This document shows positions 26,101 through 35,270 of a stretch of 64,000 nucleotides of DNA, one piece after another (the first letter of the stretch is position 1; the number at the start of each line of letters is the position of its first letter). The notes beneath the pieces were generated by a model. The model was not told the DNA's origin, made no database searches, and saw only the letters and a list, made by a program, of their open reading frames with translations. A program made the position numbers and the translations under genes. The stretch is taken from contig CAZRQL010000019.1 in NCBI GenBank assembly GCA_964602415.1, positions 5,736 through 69,735 of the forward strand, written 5' to 3'. Source of the stretch: CAZRQL01 sp964602415. Lineage in GTDB: Bacteria; Bacteroidota; Bacteroidia; Cytophagales; Flammeovirgaceae.

Positions 26101-27040
26101 TCATCATAAATCCCTTACGAAGTCCTAATATGCTTAAATGATGAATGTTTCCTATTGCTTTGTCGTCAAAACTCAAACTCTCTACCAGTCCGCTCACATC
26201 CTTAATCCAATCAATGGGATGCAAATCAATACTTTTTTTGTTTAAAGACAGTTCAGTAATATAAAATTTGGCATCTGTAAGTTGTAACTTAGGAGAGTGA
26301 AAACAAAAAGAATCAACTAAAATTTTACCAATCCAAATACTATCAAGTGGAAAATTTCGGTACACTGCACGAGTTGAACCAATGTGTACCGAACTTTTAA
26401 AAAATAAGCTATCACAAAATAAGCTCCGCTTTAAAATCAATTTTTCAAAATCAATGTTTGAAAAACTTATTTCTTTCAAATTCAAAAACTCATTCATCAA
26501 AGAATTGACGAATAAAGTATCTTTTAAAGTATTTAGATATATACCTCTTACCTTAATCCCAGAATCAGCCTCAAAATATGATACCGATAGCTGAAAATTG
26601 TCTGCAAAAATAAATTTTTGATATTCGTCTAAATTTTTGGATGCTCTAAACTGAACATTTGATGCACTAAATCGGGGATTAGAAACCGTTTGAGCTTCCA
26701 CAATCAAGGAATCAAAATCAATTGCCCTGATTTTGTCTAAAAAATCATCCGCTTTGATGCTTTGCTTCTTAATACTTTTAAAGAATAAGTCGCTTATTTT
26801 TATTTTTTTTGCTTTAAACTGATTTTTGTACAAATAAAACCAATCAATATTTTCAAGACTCAAAACAAAACTCAGCTCTACACTGTCATCTTTGTATTTT
26901 ATGGGCTTAAAATAGGCTTTGTTTTCCCACATATTGACGCTGACCAAACCCAACTCCAAATGCTGATTTTTTTGTATCAAAATAGTTTTAAAAAAATAGC
27001 CTACTAAGGTTTGATGAAAAAAATAAAAGCATACCAGCAA
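23195..27040 (-). CDS. Giant AsmA-like envelope protein of unknown function
   Basis: About 1281 residues. An N-terminal hydrophobic anchor (FFHQTLVGYFFKTILI preceded by in-frame AAVILLL) is followed by a very long, repetitive region of beta-rich, Ile/Asp/Ser-rich segments of the type seen in AsmA/TamB-like proteins (recurring IxIDSLxI and LxxKNIxF patterns). The C-terminus (MFNLLANTILKNKNP, GRIYFQRDTSRSFVSYW) resembles the end of Bacteroidota AsmA-like proteins, which are thought to bridge inner and outer membranes. There is no ATG in the open frame before this hydrophobic start. TTG at 27040 is the first standard initiator, so the true start is uncertain. It follows the subtilase gene by about 60 bp and is probably cotranscribed. 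Confidence 0.65.
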   Translation of the reverse strand: MLVCFYFFHQTLVGYFFKTILIQKNQHLELGLVSVNMWENKAYFKPIKYKDDSVELSFVLSLENIDWFYLYKNQFKAKKIKISDLFFKSIKKQSIKADDFLDKIRAIDFDSLIVEAQTVSNPRFSASNVQFRASKNLDEYQKFIFADNFQLSVSYFEADSGIKVRGIYLNTLKDTLFVNSLMNEFLNLKEISFSNIDFEKLILKRSLFCDSLFFKSSVHIGSTRAVYRNFPLDSIWIGKILVDSFCFHSPKLQLTDAKFYITELSLNKKSIDLHPIDWIKDVSGLVESLSFDDKAIGNIHHLSILGLRKGFMMNQFSLKSKSKKILDYDVYASEVQFLGFDSKSLIKENKFILQNLRIESPDAKFWRLKGQDTLTLGLKEIENIALDYFKIVQIERVQINNARLHSYRVRLDTSLLLGLQNFNFFGKRFQIYKSSYQDAEKLFFFSEIDFSLNNLFVRHTDSVHVFQLKNIRYIRDEIEIENLGFFPTFFNPQIKQYDIRVPKFTVKGFDIKKLIHDKSFLVDTMLLAGVDADFLNQSAGVKIKFPKIDSIYRRFVVEADSNEKNLFDYLNKFHISYIRFAQSKISYYSDDTDSATAIILPDLEVVLEDMDLDSIKLLEKKLVFNAKKGFAKTKNVAYKDKNIHILIREMDIFPGDSALRLHKVFVSSKKYDKITVRNLNLSGIDYSKFFSDSLIKIRQAYIVDSDFDWTLEDSRGMKPPLPFKFIDISSIRFQKAKVRLKWGNNQLCALDTDIKIDSLRKNDSNLNFTHGYIRSKRWEFEFPDTKMGGDSLYFNQYTGLVKVNKPYLKSQNFSFYANKIYLNGFLFDSLGAKKLLADSLYVLNPEFSSNRLQKAVVPKFYDFYSFISPSLLMVSLKQISMKNGMITWRDTVFHSFRGLNLDVKDLLIKENEPQRLLDSRQFSIWGKDYEIEIPHISSKLKLINWSYRSLDSTCKVQQARLEPEYESEVYPFLSQNDNRIEIKAENIALRRFSPQKWLQEGTVIAKRFEIGDLKATIYSDEIKRRSLVRKPLLQEIILNIRPKFKLDTFWVRSGKIRYEKMFFLTDSIGFVEFEDTRLEAYQVDNISPNIVTFQLSGFLQGEGYTEVAVVMDLQDTLFKHFVGGKISFISPESFNSILTPGLSFKIKEKALCSEVNFDFTANKNHSFGQLTAIYDKLHIQRIDPKKNKVRADDAMFNLLANTILKNKNPRFLFIRQGRIYFQRDTSRSFVSYWVRSLLEGVKTSVGMPSKYKPPLSVQLFFKEIKENRLRRSELRKRARKK

Positions 27041-27099
27041 TAAAATAACTGCTGCAAAAATATTTCTTTTACGATTGTTATGATTCTTTGGTGGCTTGT

Positions 27100-30000
27100 C
27101 TATGGCTTTAACATTTTAAATACCAAAATTCTTTGCTTGGTCTCTATCTTGAGCAAATAAATACCACGAGCCAAATGGGCTGTCTGAATTTGAGTCTCTC
27201 GGGTTGCAAAAAGTTCCCTCCCTATTTCGTCATATAAATAAGCAGCTACAAAATCGTCTTTAGGAATTGATATATTAATTTTATTATTAAAAGGATTGGG
27301 ATAAACAATTCCGAAAGTTTCACTATCTAAGCCCTGAATCCTCATATCAATAGGTGCTGAAATGGATTTGCAGCCGTATTCTCCTGTGAGTTCTACGGTA
27401 TAAAAACCGGGTTTTCTGCATATCATTTCGCGTTCTGTACCCACCACTTGCCCATCCAAAAACCAACGGTATGCCACCGCCGGAGACGCTCTAAGCCTAT
27501 AACCCATCACCTCAACAGCAGTATCAGGCAAAGCCACAACCAATATTGTATCAACAAAAGTCGCTTGACAACCAAGGCTCGTTTTTGCTTTAAGTTGAAT
27601 TAAAAACTTACCCGCACTGTCGCCTACAAACTCAAAAAAATCATTGCCATCAGAGCTAAAACGATGTTCTACATTGCCTGAATGTATATTGGAATAAATA
27701 ACAGGAATCGGGATAAAAGTATCTCCCTGACAAATAGTTTTAGGCTCAAACCAAACCGATATTCCTTTGTGATAAAAACGTGCAAAAGTGGTATCGCTTG
27801 GGAAAACGCCGCTCAAATCCGTAATGGCGATTGTTTTTGCAGTATCCGTCGGCAACAAACGCATAAGGGGTGCTACAAAACCATTGAAAGAGTACAATAC
27901 ACCGCCTTTTGGTGAAATATACATGCTGTCCAAATTGCAAAATAGAGAGTCCATAATAAGCGGCTTGGCCATTCTTTTTTCACGGGCTTTAGACAAATCT
28001 GTACCCAATTGGATAGATTGTTCAAGTTGTAAACTTGCTGTATCGCTCCCGACCAATAAAAACCTTACTTTTCTGGTCTGCCCGGGTGCGAAATAAAGAA
28101 GTTTGGCACCGGAGTAAGTAGTAATGCTATTGGTGTCTGAAAAAGTAGTTTGCTTTGAATTAATCTTAGAAATTAGGTTATTTTTTTCAAAACTATTTAT
28201 TATGCTGTAATCTTGGAATAAATTTAATGTTTTAAGAGTAGATGAAACCACGTTTTTATCACGATTGGAAACTACTAAAGATTGAGTTGATAAAGAATAT
28301 TGAGCCACAAGACTATCTCCAAAATCCCAATCACACAACACTCCACAATAAAGAGTATCATAATTATTTTGGGATAAATTTGTCAAATCGTATTCTAAAA
28401 TAAGAAATTCTCGATTCGGATTTCGCAAATAAGATACTGTATTTTGGTGTACTTTAATGCCCAATTGTGAATCAAAATAACTGCTGCTAAAACTGTACAT
28501 TGAATCATAAAACTCATTGAGATCCGCATAAACTACAGGTTTAAAGTCTTGAATGGTATCAAATGACAAAGACACTTTGTCGGCAGAAGCAAGAACCAAT
28601 CCCGCAGATTTGAACATTTGTTTGTTTTTGTAGCTCATAAAGCTACCTTTTTGACTCAAAAAACCATTTTCGCGCTGCAAAATAGCCCATGAGTTGGTGG
28701 AAATAGGCCCAAATCCACTTCTATCCACAAAAATCTGGTGGTATTGATAATCTTGACGGCTGGGGTAATTGTATTCAAATCTCAACAGGATTTCTTGTCC
28801 GGCAGGACAATTTGATGCAATAACGATTCTAAGCTCTTTTTTTGATTTGGCTGTATCAAGTTCTGCAACTGGCAAATCAATAGAAATAATGCTATCCAGT
28901 ACCTGAGCAAAAGAAGAATTAACGTTTAGTTTAAGATTAAATGGACTTTTAATTTTATTTAGATAATTAACAAAAACCGGGTTAATAGTAATGGTGTCGC
29001 CTGCAGAAACATATCCAAATTTATTGGTTTTAAGGTTTAGCTCAATCATTCGCAAAGCCTGGACGCTATCCCTGAACGTAACTGCTTTTAAGGCGTTAAG
29101 CCTACCTGTACCCAACAATTCGCGGTAATCTTTATTTGCAGATAATTGGTAGGTGTCGTCGGTAGTGGCACGGATGAGTTCTGCCACTTGTGGGGCTTTC
29201 AAAGTGGGGTATTTAGCCCAAATAAGCCCGGCCACAGCAGCGGTAAAAGGCGATGCGAAAGACGAACCTGTTATATTGCCGCGGTGCCCTTGGTTTACAG
29301 ATAAATTGGATGAAGTACTAAACAAATTCACGCCCGGAGCGGTCAAATCTATGAATGGCGAATGGGTAGTGGAATTGAATTGTAACTCACGCCTGTCTTC
29401 CCAATCGCTGTGCACCACACTAAGCACATTGCGATAAGATGCAGGCAAAAAGTTTTCTCGCTTACCCGAATTGCCCGCTGCCGCAACCACCAGCACATCG
29501 TAGTTGGCAACCACCCAATCAATAATTTCCTGCTCGTGTCGGGCGGGAAAAGCACTTCTGCCCAAAGACAGATTGATGATTTTGCAACCATTTTGAGCGG
29601 CATAGACTATCGCGCGGTATATGTTTCTTAGTGAAGTGGGCGAGCGCGAAATCTGGACTTTTATGGGCATAATTTTGCAATGAAAACCCACCCCAAAGGA
29701 GCCGAAATTGTCGTCCACTATGGCTGAGGCTACTCCGGCAACTTGTGTGCCGTGGTCTTGGTACTGAGTGGGGTCATTGTCCCAATCTGCAAAATCATAG
29801 CCCAAGGTATCGTCCACAAAACCATTTTTATCGTCATCAACGCCCGGTATTCCAAATTTTTCTTTCCAATTGTATGCCATTTGCCCTTTTAGGCTGCGAT
29901 GCGAGGGCAAAATACCCGTGTCAATTATACCTATCACTATGGAAGTATCGCCTTTGGAATGATCCCAAGCCTCATAAACTTTGGTATTGGTATGTCCCCA

Positions 30001-30372
30001 ATGCAGGTTTCTGAGTTGTTGGCGGGTAAAACCGGGCAAAGAATCGTTAGGTATGTGCAAAAGTTCATGTTCATATTGAGGTTCAATATACTCTACCCAA
30101 TCCCAATTACTCGCTTGCCCAATAGCCATGTCCATATTTTGGACTTTTAGGATAAACAATTTATCTAAATCGCCGATTGAATGGCCTTCGGGAGGCTGCC
30201 AAAAATATCTCTCACAGTGTGTAATTCCTGCTTTTTCAAAATCATTTGCATGGCTTTGCAAAATCTGCTGTGCATCTGTATAAAACCTTGTTTTCAAGAC
30301 TGCAAGAGAAAAATCTTGAGCTTGAACGACAAAAGAACAAAAAAATAAAATTGTAAACGTAACTTTTTGCAT
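27100..30372 (-). CDS. S8 subtilisin-like protease with T9SS sorting domain
   Basis: 1090 residues from the ATG at 30372 (MQKVTFTILFFCSFVVQAQ is a clean signal peptide). The catalytic triad is readable: IDTGIL (Asp about 151), DHGTQVAG (His about 206) and GSSFASP (Ser about 370). An Ig-like middle region includes a PKD-like section with DTILVVALPDTAVEV near residue 960. It ends with a type A T9SS sorting domain (YPNPFNNKINI ... GIYLLKI). Predicted to be a secreted or cell-surface endopeptidase. The large region of about 500 residues between protease and C-terminus has no recognised fold. Confidence 0.92.
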   Translation of the reverse strand: MQKVTFTILFFCSFVVQAQDFSLAVLKTRFYTDAQQILQSHANDFEKAGITHCERYFWQPPEGHSIGDLDKLFILKVQNMDMAIGQASNWDWVEYIEPQYEHELLHIPNDSLPGFTRQQLRNLHWGHTNTKVYEAWDHSKGDTSIVIGIIDTGILPSHRSLKGQMAYNWKEKFGIPGVDDDKNGFVDDTLGYDFADWDNDPTQYQDHGTQVAGVASAIVDDNFGSFGVGFHCKIMPIKVQISRSPTSLRNIYRAIVYAAQNGCKIINLSLGRSAFPARHEQEIIDWVVANYDVLVVAAAGNSGKRENFLPASYRNVLSVVHSDWEDRRELQFNSTTHSPFIDLTAPGVNLFSTSSNLSVNQGHRGNITGSSFASPFTAAVAGLIWAKYPTLKAPQVAELIRATTDDTYQLSANKDYRELLGTGRLNALKAVTFRDSVQALRMIELNLKTNKFGYVSAGDTITINPVFVNYLNKIKSPFNLKLNVNSSFAQVLDSIISIDLPVAELDTAKSKKELRIVIASNCPAGQEILLRFEYNYPSRQDYQYHQIFVDRSGFGPISTNSWAILQRENGFLSQKGSFMSYKNKQMFKSAGLVLASADKVSLSFDTIQDFKPVVYADLNEFYDSMYSFSSSYFDSQLGIKVHQNTVSYLRNPNREFLILEYDLTNLSQNNYDTLYCGVLCDWDFGDSLVAQYSLSTQSLVVSNRDKNVVSSTLKTLNLFQDYSIINSFEKNNLISKINSKQTTFSDTNSITTYSGAKLLYFAPGQTRKVRFLLVGSDTASLQLEQSIQLGTDLSKAREKRMAKPLIMDSLFCNLDSMYISPKGGVLYSFNGFVAPLMRLLPTDTAKTIAITDLSGVFPSDTTFARFYHKGISVWFEPKTICQGDTFIPIPVIYSNIHSGNVEHRFSSDGNDFFEFVGDSAGKFLIQLKAKTSLGCQATFVDTILVVALPDTAVEVMGYRLRASPAVAYRWFLDGQVVGTEREMICRKPGFYTVELTGEYGCKSISAPIDMRIQGLDSETFGIVYPNPFNNKINISIPKDDFVAAYLYDEIGRELFATRETQIQTAHLARGIYLLKIETKQRILVFKMLKP

Positions 30373-30417
30373 AATCCAAAATTTTGAGACTACAACCATA
30401 AAATAACGGAAAAATAG

Positions 30418-30425
30418 TAATTTTG
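30418..30425 (+). promoter_or_regulatory. -7 box of the 30441 membrane-protein gene
   Basis: TAATTTTG on the plus strand, 15 nt before the ATG. Lies in the 68-bp divergent gap shared with the subtilase gene. Confidence 0.45.
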
Positions 30426-30440
30426 ATTTGTTTATCCTCT

Positions 30441-31544
30441 ATGAACACTGCAACTTGGATTAAAATTTTTTCATTTGTATTGCTCAGTGGCGTGTTTGTG
30501 GGTTATACTTTCTTACAACCTGTCCTCAACTATGCAAGCTGTCCACTGTGTGATGGAAATTTTTACTATCAGATCTACGAATGGACAAAAGAAAAAAGCA
30601 TCCAAATTCCCAAATCCCCTTACCAAAGCCGCTTTTTGATTCCCCTTCTTGCTTCTGTCTTACCTCTTGAGGCCAAATATGCTTTTTGGGGGATTCATTT
30701 GGTGTTTGGTCTTTTGAGTATTTACATCGTAGTCAAAATTTGGATAAAAATACATATAAGACCCATTTTTATATTTTTTGGTGTACTCTGGATAACTCTT
30801 CACTGGATAGGTATTTTTAGGCATAATATTTGGGATTACATTGCGGTAGATTCGCCCGTAATCGCTATTCATGGACTTTTGGTATTGATTTTATTAGAAA
30901 AAAAATACAAATGGGCTTATCCTGTTTGCTTATTGGGAATCTTTATCAAAGAATCCATATTGCCTTTGCTGCTGGCATCGTTTGTTTGGGCTTTATGGAA
31001 TGAACAAAAAATAAAAGAAAGCCGTCATTTGCTTATATCTGCAATTATGGGGTTTTCGCTTTTGTCATACACTCAAAACTACTTAAATCCTCAATCTGTC
31101 AGCTCGGTGAGGATTATGGCTTTTCACCTTAAAGAATTAATTTTCGAGCCTTATATTTTATTGATTTGGCTTGTGGCTTTATTCTGGGCTTATGGGTTGG
31201 GGATTTGGTTTGCAGAAAGAAAAGGGCTTTTTTATTGGCTTGCTGTTTGTTATACTATAATGGGGCTTTTGGGCGGTAGAGACGCTGCCAGAATCCTCTT
31301 TTTGGGCTATCCATTCATAATGACAAGCATTTTGATTGGTTTAGAAAAATTAGAAAATAAGCAAGCCATTATATTATTTTTATTATCCATTCCTTTTTTG
31401 AGATTATTTGAGTTATTTCCGCAGGAATACGGCGAAGAGTATCTGAATTTTTTCCCTGAATCTGCCAAAAGCTATCAGTTTATCTACTTTTTTGGCTATC
31501 CTATTGCTGGTTCATTAATTTTATGGCAGGCATCAAAAAATTAA
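30441..31544 (+). CDS. Polytopic inner-membrane protein, possibly GT-C glycosyltransferase-like
   Basis: 367 residues from ATG 30441, with about nine or ten hydrophobic helices. A short non-membrane loop after the first helix (NYASCPLCDGNFYYQIYEW) and the phrase GIFIKESILPLLLAS resemble lipid-linked-sugar glycosyltransferases and EpsG-like proteins, in which acidic residues in the first loop act in catalysis. This assignment is tentative. The 3' end overlaps the convergent rfbD stop by 4 bp, a possible link to polysaccharide synthesis. Confidence 0.6.
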   Translation: MNTATWIKIFSFVLLSGVFVGYTFLQPVLNYASCPLCDGNFYYQIYEWTKEKSIQIPKSPYQSRFLIPLLASVLPLEAKYAFWGIHLVFGLLSIYIVVKIWIKIHIRPIFIFFGVLWITLHWIGIFRHNIWDYIAVDSPVIAIHGLLVLILLEKKYKWAYPVCLLGIFIKESILPLLLASFVWALWNEQKIKESRHLLISAIMGFSLLSYTQNYLNPQSVSSVRIMAFHLKELIFEPYILLIWLVALFWAYGLGIWFAERKGLFYWLAVCYTIMGLLGGRDAARILFLGYPFIMTSILIGLEKLENKQAIILFLLSIPFLRLFELFPQEYGEEYLNFFPESAKSYQFIYFFGYPIAGSLILWQASKN

Positions 31545-32410
31545 TTCGCCGCCGGATATTCTTTATTTATTTTTTGCAAATAAATTTTCAAAGAATCACG
31601 CCAATAAGGTATTCTCAAACCGGCTTGATTCTGTATTTTGGAACAATCCATCACACTGTATTTGGGTCTTTGTGCCGGAGTGGGAAAAGCTGTACTTTCT
31701 ACGGGATGAACCTGCACATCTATGGCAGAGTATTCAAAAATGGCCTTTGCGAAGTCGTACCAAGATGCCACCCCTGTATTGGCATAGTGATAAATACCAG
31801 ATAGATTGGGTTGCAAAAGGATTTTTAAGATAGCATCTGCCAAATCTGTAGCCGAAGTGGGAGAGCCGATTTGGTCATAGACTACTTTGAGTTCGGGTTG
31901 CGTCTGTGCCAAACGCAGCATGGTTTTGATAAAATTTTTGCCTTTCAAACCATACAGCCAAGAAGTGCGAACCACCAATGCGTTTGAATTTTGGGAAAAA
32001 GCCAATTGTTCACCTTCAAGTTTAGTTTTTCCGTATATGTTGAGGGGGTTGGTGAGGTCTTCGGGCTTTTTGGGAAAGGCAGAACAGCCATCAAAAACAT
32101 AATCGGTGGATATTTGGATGAGTCGGGCGTTGTGTTGTTGAGCGGTTTTGGCTATAAAACCAACGGCTTGGGCATTGACCAAAAAAGCGGCCTCTTGCTC
32201 TGTTTCGGCTTTGTCCACCGCCGTAAAGGCAGCAGTGTTTACGCAGGCATCAAATCGGTGCAGTGCCCAAAAAGCCTCTACTTCTTGCTCTTTGGTAATA
32301 TCCACATCGGCAGACGAGGTGAAATAAGCCTCAATATTAGTTGAATCAACAATAGATTTAATTTCTTGTCCCAGTTGGCCTCTCGCACCCGTAACCCAAA
32401 CTTTTATCAT
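31541..32410 (-). CDS. rfbD: dTDP-4-dehydrorhamnose reductase
   Basis: 289 residues from ATG 32410. RfbD reduces dTDP-4-keto-L-rhamnose to dTDP-L-rhamnose for cell-surface polysaccharides. NAD(P)-binding motif TGARGQLG (residues 7-14), STDYVFDG, and catalytic YGKTKLEGE (Tyr and Lys of YxxxK). The other rfb genes are not adjacent. It follows the RND exporter gene by 8 bp and is probably the last gene of that operon. Confidence 0.93.
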   Translation of the reverse strand: MIKVWVTGARGQLGQEIKSIVDSTNIEAYFTSSADVDITKEQEVEAFWALHRFDACVNTAAFTAVDKAETEQEAAFLVNAQAVGFIAKTAQQHNARLIQISTDYVFDGCSAFPKKPEDLTNPLNIYGKTKLEGEQLAFSQNSNALVVRTSWLYGLKGKNFIKTMLRLAQTQPELKVVYDQIGSPTSATDLADAILKILLQPNLSGIYHYANTGVASWYDFAKAIFEYSAIDVQVHPVESTAFPTPAQRPKYSVMDCSKIQNQAGLRIPYWRDSLKIYLQKINKEYPAAN

Positions 32411-32418
32411 AACCAATT

Positions 32419-34734
32419 CTATTTAATCTTTTTAGCTTCCTGTGAAAAATAGTACAGTTGCTCATTTTTAGCCCCAAAAGTTCTCAATAAAACAGGCAAA
32501 AGGATTAAATTGGTGAGCATTGCTGTCAATAAGGTAAAAGAAGTCAGCAAGCCCAAAGAAACAGTGCCCCCAAAACTGCTAAAAACAAATATAATAAAGC
32601 CGAAAAATAAAATTACGGAAGTATAAATCATACTCATAGCGGTTTCACGCATTGAAATATCAACGGCTTTTAACACATTGCCCCTGTAGAGTTTTAGAGC
32701 TAATTTGTATCTGGCCAAAAAGTGAATGGCATCATCAACGGCTATGCCAAAGGCTATACTAAACACAATTGCGGTGCTGGGTTTGAGAGGGATACCCAAA
32801 AAGCCCATCATCCCGTAAGTCAATAGCATAGGTATCACATTGGCTACCAAAGAAATAATTACCATTCTAAAATTGTAAAACATCATTCCCATCAAAATGG
32901 CATTGAGCAAAAAGGCCAAAACAATAGACTGCGCCAGATTGAGTACCAAAAACTCATTGCCTTTAACAAACATAAACGTAGAGCCCGTTATGCTGGCTTT
33001 CAAGCCTGCTTTTTCTATTTTTGGTTTGATAAATTGCTCTACCAGTGTGTCCATTCTTATAGAGCCGATGTCTTTCATTTTAAAAGAAAGGCGCACATAA
33101 CGTTTGGATGTATCCAAAAAAGAAGAAACTATTTTTCTTCGTTCGTCTTGGGAATTGTTTAAAAGTTTAAAAATAAAAACCCTTTCGCGCGATCCGGGTA
33201 ATTGATAAGCCTGCGGGACACCGAAATAGGCCTGATTGCAGCCTTTCAAAAAAGTTACAATAGAGAGTGGCTTGGTAAGGATTTCACTTGTTGAAAGCTC
33301 ATCTTGAAGGGTGTCAATCTTTTCTAAGATGCCTTTTTTTAGGTATCCTCTGGGCTTTTCAGTATCAATAACAATTTCAATAGGCATCACACCGCCAAAA
33401 TTTTCCTCAAAAAATTCTAAATCTTGTCGCAGAGAGTGGCTTTTAGGCACATCATCAAGCATATAGGCTATGGTCTGGGTCATAGAACCACCCCAAATGC
33501 CAACAGCAGTTGCCAAAAAAACAAATAAAAATATATGCTTCCGTTTGTTTTCTATTAAATAAATAAAAAACAACACCATGCGATTCAAAAAGACAAAATC
33601 CAAGTGCCTCATGTGCCGCGCTTTTGGTGCGGGTGTATAAGAAAGTAATATCGGCAAAAAAGTTATACTCACCACAAAAGTCATGACGATATTGATAGAA
33701 GCCACAATTCCAAATTCTGTCATGGGTTTTATGTTCGTAAATATCAATACCGCAAAACCAATTGCTGTTGTAAGGTTGGTAATTAATGTAACAAAGCCTA
33801 TTTTTTTGATAACAATTAAAATGGCATCATTTTTTGAGCCGTTCTGGGCAAACTCAAAATGAAATTTATTTATCAAATACACGCAATTGGGAATTCCAAT
33901 CACTACCAGAATAGGGGGCAACAAACCGGTTAGAATAGTTATTTTGTATCCTAAAATAGAAAGCGTACCCAAAGTCCATATTATGATGATGGTAACCAAA
34001 GCCAAAGGAACTACCACAGCCGTAATTGATCGAAAAAAGAACCATAAAATAACAGCGGTAATAAATAAGGATGCCATTAAAAGCATTCCCATTTCTTTGC
34101 GAACTTGAGCATACAAATACGTCCTAAAATAAGGCAAGCCTGCAAAATGTACGTCAATAGATGTTTTTTGCGTAAATTCTTTAGCCAATTGCTCTATTGA
34201 GATAACGGCGTATTGTCTATCAATGGAATTGAGTATCTCTTCATCAATAGAAATAAGCATGAGAGCACTTTTATCATTGTATAAATTCCCTGCGTACAAT
34301 TTGGTTTGCATGGCTATTTGAACCAAGCTATCTAAGCCGGCTTGATTTTTGGGAAACTCTGCAAAAAGATCGATATAATCAAATTGTGAAGCCGTATCAT
34401 TTAAAAAAATAATCGGTAAATGGGCAACGGAAATCACAGATGAAACACCTTTGAGGGTATCAATTTTTTTTCCTAATTCATAAAAAGATTTAAAAACCGA
34501 ATACGAATACAGGCTATCACTGCTCACAGCCAAACCCATCACATTGGCATCTTCGCCAAACATAACCTTAAACTCTGCAAACTGTTTATCTAAAATGTGT
34601 CCGTTTGGGATTATTTTAATCATGTCAAAAGACCACTGAACTTTGCGAGCCTGTATGGCCATAAACAAAGTAGTGAAAAATAAAACGACCAATATAGCAA
34701 GCCTGTATTTTAAAATACCCGTCGAAATCCGCAT
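32419..34734 (-). CDS. RND/MMPL superfamily exporter
   Basis: 771 residues. The layout is that of an RND half-duplicate: one N-terminal helix (residues about 12-30), a large periplasmic loop, five helices (about 215-375) with GIPNCVYLINKFHFE, another helix near 400, a second loop and five more helices to about 765. The repeated SIAFGIAVDDAIHFLARY segment is the sterol-sensing-like/MMPL signature with a conserved Asp pair. These proteins export lipids or hydrophobic compounds. No membrane-fusion or TolC-type partner is adjacent. It lies in a run with rfbD, the GreA-like gene and the NYN gene. Confidence 0.87.
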   Translation of the reverse strand: MRISTGILKYRLAILVVLFFTTLFMAIQARKVQWSFDMIKIIPNGHILDKQFAEFKVMFGEDANVMGLAVSSDSLYSYSVFKSFYELGKKIDTLKGVSSVISVAHLPIIFLNDTASQFDYIDLFAEFPKNQAGLDSLVQIAMQTKLYAGNLYNDKSALMLISIDEEILNSIDRQYAVISIEQLAKEFTQKTSIDVHFAGLPYFRTYLYAQVRKEMGMLLMASLFITAVILWFFFRSITAVVVPLALVTIIIIWTLGTLSILGYKITILTGLLPPILVVIGIPNCVYLINKFHFEFAQNGSKNDAILIVIKKIGFVTLITNLTTAIGFAVLIFTNIKPMTEFGIVASINIVMTFVVSITFLPILLSYTPAPKARHMRHLDFVFLNRMVLFFIYLIENKRKHIFLFVFLATAVGIWGGSMTQTIAYMLDDVPKSHSLRQDLEFFEENFGGVMPIEIVIDTEKPRGYLKKGILEKIDTLQDELSTSEILTKPLSIVTFLKGCNQAYFGVPQAYQLPGSRERVFIFKLLNNSQDERRKIVSSFLDTSKRYVRLSFKMKDIGSIRMDTLVEQFIKPKIEKAGLKASITGSTFMFVKGNEFLVLNLAQSIVLAFLLNAILMGMMFYNFRMVIISLVANVIPMLLTYGMMGFLGIPLKPSTAIVFSIAFGIAVDDAIHFLARYKLALKLYRGNVLKAVDISMRETAMSMIYTSVILFFGFIIFVFSSFGGTVSLGLLTSFTLLTAMLTNLILLPVLLRTFGAKNEQLYYFSQEAKKIK

Positions 34735-34802
34735 TTCTTTAATCTAAGTTTGTATAGGTTTAGTTATTTCTAAACCTTAATTAATAGGCTGACGCTAAAA
34801 AT

Positions 34803-35252
34803 TCAAATAACATCAATTATTGTATAATTAACATTATTAAAAATAAAATTGTCTCCTTTTTGTTTTCCCACCATTTCTTGGTAGATTGGAGATTGAACTG
34901 ATATACCCAAACACTTTTTGCCTTCAAAATCAAAGCCCGCAACGGTGGAAGCCACTAAAAAGAAAGATTCCTCTGTCTCAACCAGCGCACCAAAGCCAAC
35001 AGCGTCACATTTATCAGAAGATAGATTCTCAAGTACTTTTAGATTGTCTTTGGCTTCGTTGTAGTGCGATTTCAATTCCAGATAAGTCGAATAACTTTCA
35101 TCGTGATGCGACAAATCATCTACATCAAGCACATCATACTCATCAATACCACTGTCTTTTTTGGCTTTGAGCATCATCTGGTGCAATTCCTCTTCTTTAT
35201 TTCGGGCGATTGCCAAACATTTTTCAATAGCTTTATATTTTATTATACTCAT
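34803..35252 (-). CDS. GreA/GreB-like transcription factor homologue
   Basis: 149 residues. The first 75 residues are charged and probably form the antiparallel coiled coil that Gre factors insert into the RNA polymerase secondary channel. The C-terminal half (GFGALVETEESFFLVAST ... ISVQSPIYQEMVGKQKGD) matches the FKBP-like Gre domain, including the SP...GK..GD signature. The coiled-coil tip carries acidic residues (DEYDVLDVDDLS), as needed to stimulate transcript cleavage. It could also be a Rnk-like homologue. The NYN gene is 18 bp upstream in the same operon. Confidence 0.82.
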   Translation of the reverse strand: MSIIKYKAIEKCLAIARNKEEELHQMMLKAKKDSGIDEYDVLDVDDLSHHDESYSTYLELKSHYNEAKDNLKVLENLSSDKCDAVGFGALVETEESFFLVASTVAGFDFEGKKCLGISVQSPIYQEMVGKQKGDNFIFNNVNYTIIDVI

Positions 35253-35270
35253 TGTTTTCTTATTTATAAG

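Noticed and set aside
30441..32410. Polysaccharide biosynthesis cluster
   Set aside because: Only rfbD and a tentative GT-C-like gene are present; they are convergent and have no further sugar-nucleotide or export genes, so a cluster is not supported.
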